A stretch of 64,000 nt of DNA from Bacillus spongiae (GTDB taxonomy: Bacteria > Bacillota > Bacilli > Bacillales > Bacillaceae_K): assembly GCF_037120725.1 (NCBI RefSeq), contig NZ_JBBAXC010000006.1, forward strand, positions 62,001 through 126,000, read 5' to 3'. Of this stretch, positions 38,493 to 47,836 are shown one piece after another. Position 1 is the first letter of the stretch; each line of letters opens with the position of its first letter. The notes under the pieces are model-generated. The model worked only from the letters and a program-made list of their open reading frames with translations. It was not told the origin of the DNA and did no database searches. The translations under genes were made by a program, and so were the position numbers.

Positions 38493-39764
38493 ATGAATAC
38501 TGGACAAAAAATGATTGAGGCTCTTCATAAAGGGGATCTCAATGCGGCGCAAATGTATTTTCAGCAAGTCTGCAATGCCGAATCAGATGAAGAAAAATTT
38601 GACTTAGCGGAAGAATTGTTTTCACTAGGCTTTTTGGAAGAAACGAAAATATTAGTGGAGCAATTATTAACAAACTATCCGAATGAAAGTGAATTAAAAG
38701 TGATGTTAGCGGAGACGCTAGTTGAAATGGATTCAGAAGAGGAAGCATTAAATGAGCTTGGACATATTAAAGAAGGTGATCCGTTTTATCCGAGAGCTCT
38801 ATTATTAATGGCAGACCTATATCAGATGCAAGGGTTGTATGAAGTAAGTGAAAGAAAATTACTAGAAGCGAAAGGCTTGAATAAAGATGAGCCAGTGATT
38901 GATTTTGCTCTAGGCGAATTATATTTAGAACAAGGGAAATTCTTGGAGTCCGTAAGAAGCTACGAATCTTTATTAAAAAGGAATATTCTAGAGTTTGCAG
39001 GAATAAACATTCATCAACGAATGGCGGAGTCGCTGAGTGCAGGTGGTGCATTTGAAGAGGCATTAACACACTATGAAAAAGCGGTCGTACAACAGGAGGA
39101 AATAAATACACTATTTGGATATGGCTTTACTGCTTTTCAAGCGGGCTTATATGAGAGGGCAATTCAGCAATTAGAAAAGGTATTGGAATTAGACAAGGAA
39201 TATCACTCCATATATCTTATTTTAGCGAAAGCATATGAACATGAAGAACAGCTAGAAAAAGGATTGAAAACCGTTCAGCGTGGTTTGGAACAAGATTCAT
39301 TCCAGAAGGATTTACTGTTTTTTGGAGGGAAATTAGCATTAAAATCCGGCGACAATACCCTTGCCGAGTCATATTTAAGAGAAGCATTAGCACTAGACCC
39401 TGATTATATTGAAGCAGCTCTAATTTTAAATTCACTCTTACTTAAAGAAGAAAAGTATGAAGAGGTGTTAGAAATTGTTGCACTCGTTAATCAAGAGGGA
39501 GAAAGTGTGTCTCAGTTTTTATGGGATTCAGCCAAAGCCTATTATGCATTAGAACAGTTTACGGAGGCAAAAAAACAATATAAGAAAGCCTTTATTGACT
39601 TAAAAGATAATGATGAGTTTTTAGAAGAATACGGATATTTTCTTTTGGAAGAGGGATTACAATTAGAGGCAAAGGAAATATTTCAAGCTTTGCAGCGTAG
39701 AAACCCTACAAACGAAGAATTTATGTCATTATTAGAACGATTAGAAGATCCTTATGAAATATAA
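38493..39764 (+). CDS. ypiA: YpiA, TPR-repeat protein
   Basis: A 423-residue protein with a tetratricopeptide-repeat solenoid over nearly its whole length. Examples are [33 protein letters not shown] and [17 protein letters not shown]. Length and place equal B. subtilis YpiA. Such proteins scaffold others; the partner is unknown. Soluble, no signal peptide. It overlaps the upstream end of ypiB's frame, so ypiA and ypiB are coupled. Confidence 0.92.
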   Translation: MNTGQKMIEALHKGDLNAAQMYFQQVCNAESDEEKFDLAEELFSLGFLEETKILVEQLLTNYPNESELKVMLAETLVEMDSEEEALNELGHIKEGDPFYPRALLLMADLYQMQGLYEVSERKLLEAKGLNKDEPVIDFALGELYLEQGKFLESVRSYESLLKRNILEFAGINIHQRMAESLSAGGAFEEALTHYEKAVVQQEEINTLFGYGFTAFQAGLYERAIQQLEKVLELDKEYHSIYLILAKAYEHEEQLEKGLKTVQRGLEQDSFQKDLLFFGGKLALKSGDNTLAESYLREALALDPDYIEAALILNSLLLKEEKYEEVLEIVALVNQEGESVSQFLWDSAKAYYALEQFTEAKKQYKKAFIDLKDNDEFLEEYGYFLLEEGLQLEAKEIFQALQRRNPTNEEFMSLLERLEDPYEI

Positions 39765-39792
39765 AAAAAATTATGCAGAGGAGGGAAAGAAC

Positions 39793-40335
39793 GTGGCCAC
39801 CCCTGTATCTGTCAACGAGAAAAAAGATTTTATACGATGGTTTTTGAATCATTATCAATTAAAACGAAGAGAATGTGTTTGGATTTTAAATTACTTAATG
39901 AGTCACGATCAGTTAATGGAGAAAGTACACTTTGTCCATGAAGCGCATTATTGTCCAAGAGGTATGATTATGTCCACTCATTGTGTAGAGGATGCACCAT
40001 TTAAATTTTATAAAGAGAATATCATGACAACTGATGCTGAAAAATCCTTTCATGATATTCGTTTAAACCGAGAGGAAGATATATATATTCAATTAAATTT
40101 TCGTTCATCTCAAAAGGCTTATCAGTATGCTGCTGTATTAGAAGATAATCCATTCTTACCAAAATATTTAAAAGTGAATGAAAAGGATCGTTTGCTAGCA
40201 GAGCAGTTTTTAAAAAAGGTAATGGAGGATTTCAATCGAGAAAAATTGCTCCAAGCCATTGATGAAGCACTTGACAGTCAAGATGAACGTAAATTTAAAG
40301 AGTTAACGGCAAAATTGAAAAAGTTGAATACTTAA
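39793..40335 (+). CDS. ypiB: YpiB, UPF0302 protein with IDEAL domain
   Basis: GTG 39793 after GAGGAGGG gives 180 residues. The N-terminal UPF0302 domain is highly conserved ([19 protein letters not shown], then [11 protein letters not shown]). The C-terminal IDEAL domain has the form [16 protein letters not shown]. No catalytic role is known. It follows ypiA as in B. subtilis. Confidence 0.92.
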   Translation: MATPVSVNEKKDFIRWFLNHYQLKRRECVWILNYLMSHDQLMEKVHFVHEAHYCPRGMIMSTHCVEDAPFKFYKENIMTTDAEKSFHDIRLNREEDIYIQLNFRSSQKAYQYAAVLEDNPFLPKYLKVNEKDRLLAEQFLKKVMEDFNREKLLQAIDEALDSQDERKFKELTAKLKKLNT

Positions 40336-40364
40336 AAGTGTAAGGTCAATATAAATAATTCTTT

Positions 40365-40391
40365 GCTCTCCATATCTTTGGAGAGCTTTTT
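40365..40391 (+). terminator. ypiA-ypiB terminator
   Basis: GCTCTCC / GGAGAGC with an eight-base loop and five T residues. Confidence 0.9.
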
Positions 40392-40580
40392 GTCGTTCTT
40401 TAGTTTTCTCTATGGTAGAATATGGTTTGTGAAGAGGCAGCTGTATAATAGATTATTGTAGGCATTATTATGGAACGACTTATCAATAGGGGAAAGGAAT
40501 GTAAAAACATTATTTAATGAATGAATACGATTGTATGATGAACGAAGTGCCTGAACAATAATGGAGGGTAATGTGCTTTC

Positions 40581-40760
40581 ATGATTTCAGGAAGTGGAAG
40601 GGAACAATCGGATTGTTCGCAAAAAGAACGATTTTATCGTTTTTGGGAAAATTCAAAAGAGATAAGCCATTCAACTAAAGTGTTGGAGAAAAATTTTAAG
40701 TATATGAACGGAGGTATGATTAAATATATGTATAGAAAATTGACGAACCTAATGAGATAA
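40581..40760 (+). CDS. Possible 59-residue hypothetical protein
   Basis: ATG 40581 opens 59 codons of a basic, Ser/Lys/Arg-rich peptide (EQSDCSQKERFYRFWENSKE, then a KFKYMNGG-like NFKYMNGGMIKYMYRKL). GGAGGG lies 12 bases upstream, rather far. A competing frame starts at ATG 40571. I do not recognise it, and it has no counterpart at this place in B. subtilis. Confidence 0.25.
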   Translation: MISGSGREQSDCSQKERFYRFWENSKEISHSTKVLEKNFKYMNGGMIKYMYRKLTNLMR

Positions 40761-40824
40761 AACTAGTAACCTTCTAGAGAAAGGTCCACCATGAGAAAGA
40801 CACAATCTTAAATTATTAAAAGAT

Positions 40825-40853
40825 TTGACGTAGAATTTTTTTTGTATCATTAT
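40825..40853 (+). promoter_or_regulatory. SigA-like promoter of ypiF
   Basis: TTGACG (40825-40830), 17 bases, CATTAT (40848-40853). Good -35, fair -10. Confidence 0.45.
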
Positions 40854-40897
40854 GAATAAAGGGAAAGATAGGAAGCAAAGATAGAGAATGAGGTGTA

Positions 40898-41362
40898 ATG
40901 ATGAATTGGAATGTAGCAGATATTGAGCAATACATAAATGAGCAGGAATACATAGATACAGTGGTTATCCCGCTTGTCCCGATTACTTTCGGCCAGGGAA
41001 TGAAAAACAATGCATCACAAATGGAATTTATCAACATTTTAACTCAGCAGCTTGAAAGGCAATTCAAAGGACGTTTATTACTACTACCTAATTTCACCTA
41101 TGTGGAAGAAGTCGACAAATTGACGAATAAGGAGATGTTGCAAACCTTTGTGAGCCACTTAAAGGCACTTCCATTAAAGCATGTACTTTATGTAACGAGT
41201 GATAAAGTATGGAAGTCTTATGAAAACGAGCTAGAAGGTGAATGTATTTGGATACCTGCGATTCCACTTGATAATATGGACGATCAATATAAACGTTCGA
41301 TTATGGAGGATCAAGTCAAGCAATTATTAAATATTTTTATTCAAAAATGGCAAAACCGTTAA
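40898..41362 (+). CDS. ypiF: YpiF, DUF2487 protein
   Basis: A 154-residue soluble protein (MNWNVADIEQYINEQEYIDTVVIPLVP at the start, here as MNWNVADIEQY and IDTVVIPLVP), of the DUF2487 family. It sits directly before qcrA, as in B. subtilis, and has been thought to be linked to the bc complex only by position. ATG ATG at the start leaves a one-codon doubt. No motif suggests an activity. Confidence 0.87.
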   Translation: MMNWNVADIEQYINEQEYIDTVVIPLVPITFGQGMKNNASQMEFINILTQQLERQFKGRLLLLPNFTYVEEVDKLTNKEMLQTFVSHLKALPLKHVLYVTSDKVWKSYENELEGECIWIPAIPLDNMDDQYKRSIMEDQVKQLLNIFIQKWQNR

Positions 41363-41408
41363 ATCCGAACATTTTCGAAGTTCCTTGCGGAATTTGACGA
41401 CTCTTATA

Positions 41409-41437
41409 TTGACCTAGTGTTAAGATTGATATATCAT
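41409..41437 (+). promoter_or_regulatory. SigA-type promoter of qcrABC
   Basis: TTGACC (41409-41414), 17-base spacer, TATCAT (41432-41437), about 74 bases before qcrA. Confidence 0.7.
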
Positions 41438-41510
41438 GAGTATGTCCTAGTTTTATATTTTGTGCGAATATGTCCGATGGACTTACCTTACGATAGAGGG
41501 GGGAAGAAGG

Positions 41511-42014
41511 ATGAGCAAACAACGTGTATCAAGACGTCAATTCCTAAACTATACACTTACTGGTGTAGGTGGTTTTATGGCTGCTGGTATGTTAATGCCG
41601 ATGGTCCGTTTTGCTGTGGACCCAGTTTTAAAACCGAAAGAAGGTGGAGACTTTATAGCAACTCCACAAAAGGTAGATGATTTAACGTCTGAACCAGTTC
41701 GTGTTGACTTTACTTATGAACAAGTAGATGCATGGTATACATCAGATGTTACACAGTCAGCTTGGGTTTACAAGCAGGAGAATGGCGATATAGTTGCCCT
41801 GTCTCCTATATGCAAACACTTAGGCTGTACAGTTAACTGGGGGGATAAAGATTACCCGAATGAATTCTTTTGTCCTTGCCATTTAGGTAGATATGAGAAA
41901 TCAGGCGAAAACATTAAGGGTACTCCACCGCTAGGTCCGCTAGATGTATACCCAACTGAAGTGCGTGACGGCTACTTATATTTAGGTAAGCCAATACCAA
42001 ACAATATTGTCTAA
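41511..42014 (+). CDS. qcrA: Menaquinol:cytochrome c reductase, Rieske iron-sulfur subunit
   Basis: ATG 41511 after GGGGGGAAG gives 167 residues. The N-terminal SRRQFLNYTLTG twin-Arg segment and hydrophobic anchor (about 12-36) suggest Tat-assisted insertion. The Rieske ligands are C101 and H103 (CKH), C121 and H124 (CPCH), with the disulfide pair C106/C123. It transfers electrons from menaquinol to cytochrome c. First gene of qcrABC. Confidence 0.96.
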   Translation: MSKQRVSRRQFLNYTLTGVGGFMAAGMLMPMVRFAVDPVLKPKEGGDFIATPQKVDDLTSEPVRVDFTYEQVDAWYTSDVTQSAWVYKQENGDIVALSPICKHLGCTVNWGDKDYPNEFFCPCHLGRYEKSGENIKGTPPLGPLDVYPTEVRDGYLYLGKPIPNNIV

Positions 42015-42028
42015 AGGAGGCGTAATAC

Positions 42029-42703
42029 ATGCTTAATAAGATTTATGATTGGGTTGACGAGCGGTTAGATATTACGCCCTTATGGCGCGATATTGCTGAC
42101 CATGAAGTGCCAGAGCACGTAAACCCTGCACATCATTTTTCTGCATTTGTTTACTGTTTTGGTGGATTAACGTTTTTTGTAACAGTGATTCAAATTTTAT
42201 CTGGAATGTTTTTAACAATGTACTATGTGCCAGACATTGAAAATGCTTGGCAATCCGTATTCTATCTTCAAAATGAAGTAGCATTTGGACAAATTGTCCG
42301 TGGTATGCACCACTGGGGAGCAAGTTTGGTTATCGTCATGATGTTCCTACATACACTTCGTGTATTCTTCCAAGGCGCATATAAAAAGCCACGTGAATTA
42401 AACTGGGTAGTAGGAGTATTGATATTCTTTGTCATGCTTGGATTAGGCTTTACAGGATATTTACTACCTTGGGATATGAAAGCGCTATTTGCGACGAAAG
42501 TAGGTCTTGAAATCGCAGCTGCGACTCCGTTTATTGGAGATGCCGTGAAAACGTTATTAGCTGGAGATCCAGACATTATTGGTGCTCAAACACTAACACG
42601 TTTCTTCGCGATTCACGTGTTCTTCTTACCTGCAGCTTTACTAGGATTAATGGGTGCCCATTTCCTAATGATCCGTAAACAAGGTATCTCTGGACCATTG
42701 TAG
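42029..42703 (+). CDS. qcrB: Menaquinol:cytochrome c reductase, cytochrome b6 subunit
   Basis: A 224-residue, four-helix cytochrome b of the b6 type. Heme-ligand histidines lie in GMHHWGAS and in the HVFFLPA helix. Cys43 (VYCFGG) is at the position that binds an extra heme covalently in B. subtilis QcrB. The remaining part of a full cytochrome b is fused to QcrC. AAAGGAGG precedes ATG 42029. Confidence 0.96.
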   Translation: MLNKIYDWVDERLDITPLWRDIADHEVPEHVNPAHHFSAFVYCFGGLTFFVTVIQILSGMFLTMYYVPDIENAWQSVFYLQNEVAFGQIVRGMHHWGASLVIVMMFLHTLRVFFQGAYKKPRELNWVVGVLIFFVMLGLGFTGYLLPWDMKALFATKVGLEIAAATPFIGDAVKTLLAGDPDIIGAQTLTRFFAIHVFFLPAALLGLMGAHFLMIRKQGISGPL

Positions 42704-42760
42704 AATGGACGAGAAACGATAACTGAATGAATAAACTTTTCAATGAAGGAGGGGGACTCT

Positions 42761-43534
42761 ATGCATCGCGGAAAAGGGATGAAATTTGTTGGAGACTCAC
42801 GTGTACCAGCACAATCAGAACGAAAACCGAATATTCCAAAAGATTACTCTGAATACCCTGGTAAAACAGAAGCTTTTTGGCCAAACTTCTTGTTAAGAGA
42901 ATGGATGGTTGGAGCAGTTTTCTTAATCGGGTTTCTGAGCTTAACGGTCGCTCACCCATCACCGCTGGAACGTATTGCGGACCCAACAGACACAGGATAT
43001 ATTCCATTACCTGACTGGTATTTCTTATTCTTATATCAATTATTGAAATATCCATTTGCTTCAGGACCATATAACGTAATTGGAGCATTTGTAATTCCTG
43101 GACTAGCTTTTGGTGCTTTACTTTTAGCTCCATTTTTAGATCGTGGACCACATCGTAAACCAACGAAGCGTCCGTTAGCGACAGGATTTATGTTATTAGC
43201 TATTGCGGCAACGATTTTCTTAACATGGGAATCTGTCGTGAACCATGATTGGGAGGCAGCTAAGAAACAAGGTCAAATCGTTGCCCAAGTGGAAGTTGAT
43301 AAAGAAGCAGAAGGTTACCAAATTTATACCGATCAAACTTGTATAAATTGTCACGGTGGGAACCTAGAAGGTGGAGCAGCTGCACCTGCATTAGTAGGAA
43401 CTGATTTAGAGCCAGAAGACGTGGCAGATATTGCAGTAAATGGTCAAGGAAATATGAGTGCTGGTATCTTCCAAGGATCAGATGAAGAATTGGAGAAGCT
43501 TGCTCAATATATTTCTGAGATGTCAAAAAAATAA
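42761..43534 (+). CDS. qcrC: Menaquinol:cytochrome c reductase, subunit IV-cytochrome c fusion
   Basis: ATG 42761 after AAGGAGGGGG gives 257 residues. The N-terminal half is like subunit IV of b6f (PDWYFLFLYQ at 84-93, three membrane helices). The C-terminal half is a cytochrome c domain with CINCH (194-198) and an axial Met in GNMSAG. This fusion is typical of Bacillus. Cytochrome c domain faces outward. Confidence 0.96.
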   Translation: MHRGKGMKFVGDSRVPAQSERKPNIPKDYSEYPGKTEAFWPNFLLREWMVGAVFLIGFLSLTVAHPSPLERIADPTDTGYIPLPDWYFLFLYQLLKYPFASGPYNVIGAFVIPGLAFGALLLAPFLDRGPHRKPTKRPLATGFMLLAIAATIFLTWESVVNHDWEAAKKQGQIVAQVEVDKEAEGYQIYTDQTCINCHGGNLEGGAAAPALVGTDLEPEDVADIAVNGQGNMSAGIFQGSDEELEKLAQYISEMSKK

Positions 43535-43541
43535 GATCTTA

Positions 43542-43573
43542 AAAGAGTCAGTAATTGCTACTGGCTCTTTTTT
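43542..43573 (+). terminator. qcrABC terminator
   Basis: AAGAGTCAGTA / TACTGGCTCTT with a five-base loop and six T residues. It ends just 15 bases before the ypjA start, so ypjA depends on read-through or on a promoter I did not find. Confidence 0.85.
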
Positions 43574-43587
43574 ACAAGGTGATTAAA

Positions 43588-44190
43588 ATGAACTTAATTT
43601 ATACAATTTTAGGCGATAAACGGTTTATTAGTCTACTGTTAATCATCAATATTTTAGGTACAATTTATGGATACATCTGGTACCTTCCGCAACTAGAACG
43701 AACCAGCCCTCACTTTATTCCTTTTGTCCCAGACAGTCCTACTGCTAGCCTATTCTTTTGTTTTGTATTGATTGCATTTTTATTAGGTAAAAACTGGGGT
43801 TTGATTGAAGCTTTAGCGATGATTACATTGTTTAAATATGGTGTATGGGCTGTAGTAATGAATATATTAACTTTACAGGTTACAGGCTATTTATCTTGGC
43901 AAGGTTATATGCTAATAGCATCACACGGTGCTATGGCGATACAAGGACTTCTATATGCTCCCTTTAACCGCATAAAGTGGTGGCACCTAATGGTTGCAGG
44001 TATTTGGACCTTACATAATGACATAATCGATTACGTATTTATGCAATTCCCCGTTTATTCGAGTCTATATTTATACATACAAGAAATAGGCTACTTTACC
44101 TTTTGGTTAAGCATTGCGTCCATTGTTTTAACATATTGGCTAGGGGTTAGAAGAAATCGTTTCAGTCTAAAACTACCTTTTCATTCATAG
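43588..44190 (+). CDS. ypjA: YpjA, DUF1405 membrane protein
   Basis: ATG 43588 after AAGGTGAT gives 200 residues with about six membrane segments. Conserved features are PFVPDSPTASLFF and HGAMAIQGLLY, characteristic of DUF1405. Function unknown. It lies between qcrC and ypjB as in B. subtilis. Confidence 0.88.
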   Translation: MNLIYTILGDKRFISLLLIINILGTIYGYIWYLPQLERTSPHFIPFVPDSPTASLFFCFVLIAFLLGKNWGLIEALAMITLFKYGVWAVVMNILTLQVTGYLSWQGYMLIASHGAMAIQGLLYAPFNRIKWWHLMVAGIWTLHNDIIDYVFMQFPVYSSLYLYIQEIGYFTFWLSIASIVLTYWLGVRRNRFSLKLPFHS

Positions 44191-44252
44191 AATAGTGGTC
44201 TAATCTTGTCCACTTCCTCATACATTTGATAGTAGTTTGAGGGGGGACGTAG

Positions 44253-45041
44253 ATGAAGAATTTCTTGATTTCGCTACTCATAGTTTTGAGTTTCTTTATG
44301 TTTCCATTACCTAGTTTAGCAGAAGAGTCTCCACTTTCAGAGTTAGATCATATTGCTGGCAGAGTATTGGAGATGACAAGAGCAGAAAGGTATGAAGAGG
44401 CACAAGCTTTACTTGATTTTTTTTCAAATGAATTTTCAATGATAACAGCCCAACAAAACTTACTATCAATGGATGAGCTTAGAATTGTATTAGTATCTTC
44501 TGAGCAAGCTAAACAAGCCTTACACGAACCCTCATTACCTTCTGAAGAGCGGTTGAAAAACGTCACAAGTTTTCGTCTTGCTGTAGACGCCATAGCTTCT
44601 GAGTATGAACCGTTATGGACACAAATGGAAGGAAGAATTATGAGTGCATTTAGTGATGTAAGGGCAGCTGCTATCGAAGGTGACAGAAAGGCTTATCAGG
44701 AAAGGCTTAATAATTTCTTGTCTCAGTATAGTATTATACAACCAAGTATAAAACTTGACCTTGAGGTTGAAAAAGTACAATTACTAGATGCAAAAATAAG
44801 TTTCATTGACGATGAAAGAACCGAGGTAATGGAAAGTGTTGAAGCAATGGCAGAATTAGAAGGACTTCATAATGATTTAGAGGTTCTATTTGATAATGTG
44901 ACAGAGGATGAGGCTGACCCTTCATTATGGTGGGTCATTATTACAACGGGAAGTATCATAATGGGAACACTTTCGTATGTAGGTTTCAGGAAATATAAGG
45001 CTGAAAAAGTAGAGAAACACCATAAAAAGCTTAAAGATTGA
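44253..45041 (+). CDS. ypjB: YpjB, sporulation-associated membrane protein
   Basis: A 262-residue protein: signal peptide (1-23, ending SLAEE), a long helical extracytoplasmic region, one C-terminal membrane helix (about 225-245, WWVIITTGSIIMGTLSYVGF) and a basic tail. This matches YpjB, reported as sporulation-linked in Bacillus. The ribosome site is GGGGGGACG. No enzymatic motif. Confidence 0.87.
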   Translation: MKNFLISLLIVLSFFMFPLPSLAEESPLSELDHIAGRVLEMTRAERYEEAQALLDFFSNEFSMITAQQNLLSMDELRIVLVSSEQAKQALHEPSLPSEERLKNVTSFRLAVDAIASEYEPLWTQMEGRIMSAFSDVRAAAIEGDRKAYQERLNNFLSQYSIIQPSIKLDLEVEKVQLLDAKISFIDDERTEVMESVEAMAELEGLHNDLEVLFDNVTEDEADPSLWWVIITTGSIIMGTLSYVGFRKYKAEKVEKHHKKLKD

Positions 45042-45098
45042 CGATGCCTATTAAAGGATATAATATATTATATAAAGATATCACTTTGGAGGTAGAAT

Positions 45099-45773
45099 AT
45101 GTTTATCCTTTATTTCATCTTAATTTCCCTCATTCCGATTTGGGCTCAGTTGAAGGTGAAAAGAACGTTTAAAAAATATTCACGTGTTGCTACAACTTCA
45201 GGAATGACAGGAAATGAAATTGCAAGAAGAATTCTAGATCATCATGGATTGAATAACGTACAGGTGGTGGAAGGTAGAGGCTTTTTAAGCGATCATTATA
45301 ATCCTATTACGAAAACAGTTGCTCTGTCCCCAGACAATTATCGAGGACATTCTGTAGCAGGTGCAGCGGTGGCTGCTCATGAGGTAGGACATGCTATTCA
45401 AGATCAAGAAAGCTACGCTTTTCTTAGATTTAGACATGCACTCGTTCCAATCGCTAACATAAGCTCAAACCTTTCCTTTGTATTTATTTTGATAGGTATT
45501 TTTACTACATTAACCAACATGTTTCTGCTAGGAATTTTGTTAATGGCAGCAGGTGTGCTTTTCCAACTAATAACGTTACCTGTTGAGTTTAATGCTTCTA
45601 GCCGAGCAATGAATGAAATGGTTGGTTTAGGTTTAATTCGAAATGAAGAAGAACATCATGCTCGTAAAGTACTGAATGCTGCAGCTTTAACGTATGTTGC
45701 AGCTGCAGCGGTAGCTCTTATTGAGTTACTACGATATGTGCTTCTTTTTACAGGTATGCAGCAAGAAGATTAA
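45099..45773 (+). CDS. yugP: YugP-type zinc metallopeptidase
   Basis: A 224-residue membrane protein with the zinc motif HEVGH (94-98), an N-terminal membrane segment (1-17) and two or three further segments after residue 115. LPVEFNASSRAM is the second family motif and may carry the third ligand. Neutral zinc metallopeptidase of the YugP family; substrate unknown. In B. subtilis yugP is elsewhere. Here it lies after ypjB and has its own strong terminator. Confidence 0.9.
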   Translation: MFILYFILISLIPIWAQLKVKRTFKKYSRVATTSGMTGNEIARRILDHHGLNNVQVVEGRGFLSDHYNPITKTVALSPDNYRGHSVAGAAVAAHEVGHAIQDQESYAFLRFRHALVPIANISSNLSFVFILIGIFTTLTNMFLLGILLMAAGVLFQLITLPVEFNASSRAMNEMVGLGLIRNEEEHHARKVLNAAALTYVAAAAVALIELLRYVLLFTGMQQED

Positions 45774-45801
45774 TGTAAAGAGAAAAATATGAAAGAAATT
45801 G

Positions 45802-45855
45802 AACTGTACCTAAATGGTTAGACTTAATCTAACGATTGAAGGTACAGTTTTTTTA
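45802..45855 (+). terminator. yugP terminator
   Basis: Outer stem AACTGTACCT / AGGTACAGTT enclosing a second hairpin (GGTTAGA / TCTAAC), followed by seven T residues. Confidence 0.9.
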
Positions 45856-46174
45856 TTGTTAAGAATAAAAGGGGCTGAAGTGATGATAGGAATATACTAC
45901 ATTAATTTAAAAGAAATGAAAGTTGATTCACATCATTCTGTTCTAATATAGCTGTGAAAACGATTGAACCCTCTAATTACTAGCAAATAGTACCTAATTT
46001 GTATAGGGAACATCCTCTCCATAATAATCTAGTCAATTAGTCTTACCTTCTCTACTAAAACTTTGCATAATGTGAAGTTACATTTACGCTTACACGAAAA
46101 CAAGTATAGACAAATTCAGCCATATAAAAATCCATTTATTAACATTTTTTAGTGGGAAATAGTTATATTTTATA

Positions 46175-46190
46175 GTTAGCGTTAACTAAC
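46175..46190. promoter_or_regulatory. Dyad upstream of the toxin-like operon
   Basis: GTTAG (46175-46179) and CTAAC (46186-46190) with six bases between. Possible operator; no known regulator matched. Confidence 0.25.
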
Positions 46191-46532
46191 AAAAATATTT
46201 TTTTATTATTTCAATAGAATTTTCAATACTTGGATAAAATAATTTCTCTTCATAATAACTATTTTCCAATTAATAGGGATTATCGCTATGTTATTACAGA
46301 AAAATAAAGACTTGCTTATTTTCTATAGTAAATGAGTAAATCTAAATAATCATCAAAAAAGAATATAATATAAGAAAAATATTATTTAGATTATAACATT
46401 TTCGTTATTTTAACCCTATTAATTAAAAGTATATTCTTAATGTTTGACTAAAAAAGAAAATAAGTAAAATAAAAACATAAATTACATTTTTATCCTTTGT
46501 CATGTAGATATTTCCTTGTTATTTTTATTCGC

Positions 46533-46542
46533 AAGGAGGTGA
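46533..46542 (+). promoter_or_regulatory. Orphan perfect Shine-Dalgarno, possible mRNA-stabilising element
   Basis: AAGGAGGTGA is complementary to the 3' end of 16S rRNA over ten bases, but the only frame after it stops within ten codons. It lies 98 bases before the nheA-like ATG, which has its own AGGAGGG (46629-46635). The arrangement recalls the STAB-SD element in cry3A leaders; this is inference. Confidence 0.4.
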
Positions 46543-46640
46543 CAAAATTCATTATAGTTCGCGTTTAACCGATATTTTTTATAAATAATCATTTTTGTTT
46601 ATGGACAGAAAAAGAGTTTTGAGATGTTAGGAGGGATAGG

Positions 46641-47816
46641 ATGAGAAAGGTGAAAATAGCTACACTTGCCACAATAGTGGCAACTAGTAGTATCGTCCCA
46701 GTCAATGTATTTGGGTCCACTAAAGGAATAACAAAAGAAACAACAGTACAGGAACAAACGGTTGAACCTGCCACTCTTGAAGCAACGAGTCTACCTACTT
46801 TTTTACATAACTTGAGTGCTCAATCGATTATCTTGCAATCTTATTCACTCGGCTTATTAAAGCAGCCTACAGTAGAACTGGAACAAATACCAACATTATC
46901 AACTCACATTGATAGGGCTAAAGAAAACGCTTCGTATTGGTTAGATACGGTACACCCTCAAGTTATACAAGTAAACCAAGATGTCGTCGGGTTTAATAAC
47001 AAATTTCAAAACTATTATGACGTCTTGTATCGTTTAGCTGGGGAATTAGCAAGTGATAAAACGGCCAAAGAGGACTTATTATTCGGTTTAAACATTCTTC
47101 AAGAAGACATTTCAGATCGTCACACTTTAGTGAAAAATATGGTTTCAAGTTTAACGTATTTTAAAGAATCATTGCAGACTGATTATGCCAACTTTTCCTC
47201 AGATGCAAATGAGGCAAAAAAATTATTAGAAGGAGAAGAGGGAAAAATTAGTCAATTGGAATCACTACTAGATTCTATAAATCAAGATATTGAAACGGAT
47301 GTGAAATTGATCGTAACTGGTACGGCAACATCAATTGCAGGAATTGGGTTGATTACGGCGGGAGCTTTTGCTTTAGTTGCTGTTCCTGAAGGGGCATCAA
47401 AGGCAGGTTCTATTGCCACCATTATTGGCGGTGTAAATATGACTGTTGGAGGGGTCGTCGTTATTGGCTATGCGTCGGATGATTTAATTAAGAAGCAGGA
47501 AGAGCTAGTGGAAGTAGCGTCTGATTTATCCGAGGTTGAATCTGAAGTGGCTACATTGACCATGGTGAAATCACAAGTTGATAGCTTTGTAGAAACAATG
47601 GATGCAACGATAATGGCCCTTGAAGATATTGAACGAGGTTGGCAAGAGCTTGAAAATGGATTTGTTCAATTATCAAATGATATTCATCAAGGGATCAATA
47701 TTGACAGCTCATTTATTCAATCTCAATTAACACGGGCAAAAGATTCATGGGGAAATGTATCGAGTATAGCTGAAAAGCTTCAAGAGGCAAATGTTGTAGT
47801 AGAGAATGTTGAATAA
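46641..47816 (+). CDS. nheA: NheA-like component of a tripartite HBL/NHE-family toxin
   Basis: A 391-residue secreted protein. Signal peptide about 1-24, cleavage near NVFG. Mature part: long amphipathic helices, then a hydrophobic head at about 221-276 (two Gly/Ala/Val-rich stretches), then coiled-coil helices to the C-terminus. Segments such as SAQSIILQSYSLGLLKQP, NASYWLDTVHP and KFQNYYDVLYRLAG align with B. cereus NheA recalled from memory; NheA is 386 residues. First gene of three, AGGAGGG before ATG. In the family, three proteins assemble stepwise on target membranes to form a pore. The specific target here is unknown. Confidence 0.82.
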   Translation: MRKVKIATLATIVATSSIVPVNVFGSTKGITKETTVQEQTVEPATLEATSLPTFLHNLSAQSIILQSYSLGLLKQPTVELEQIPTLSTHIDRAKENASYWLDTVHPQVIQVNQDVVGFNNKFQNYYDVLYRLAGELASDKTAKEDLLFGLNILQEDISDRHTLVKNMVSSLTYFKESLQTDYANFSSDANEAKKLLEGEEGKISQLESLLDSINQDIETDVKLIVTGTATSIAGIGLITAGAFALVAVPEGASKAGSIATIIGGVNMTVGGVVVIGYASDDLIKKQEELVEVASDLSEVESEVATLTMVKSQVDSFVETMDATIMALEDIERGWQELENGFVQLSNDIHQGINIDSSFIQSQLTRAKDSWGNVSSIAEKLQEANVVVENVE

Positions 47817-47836
47817 ATATACAGGGGGAATGAAAC

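Larger units (their letters stand above)
40336..40897. other. Intergenic region ypiB to ypiF
   Basis: About 560 bases. It holds a good terminator (40365-40391), a doubtful 59-codon frame (40581-40760) and a SigA-like promoter (40825-40853). Confidence 0.6.
45774..46640. other. AT-rich leader region upstream of the toxin-like operon
   Basis: About 870 bases of very AT-rich DNA. Contents: the yugP terminator (45802-45855); a 22-codon frame at 45883-45951 with AAGGGG upstream; a dyad GTTAG...CTAAC (46175-46190); a possible -35 TTGACT (46444-46449) with TAAAAT 15 bases on; and a perfect anti-16S sequence AAGGAGGTGA (46533-46542) not followed by a usable start. I searched for the PlcR box TATGNANNNNTNCATA and found none. 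Confidence 0.55.

Noticed and set aside
45774-46640. Insertion-sequence or phage boundary next to the toxin-like operon
   Set aside because: No transposase fragment, tRNA, attachment-site duplication or terminal inverted repeats were found on either side of 46641-50126.
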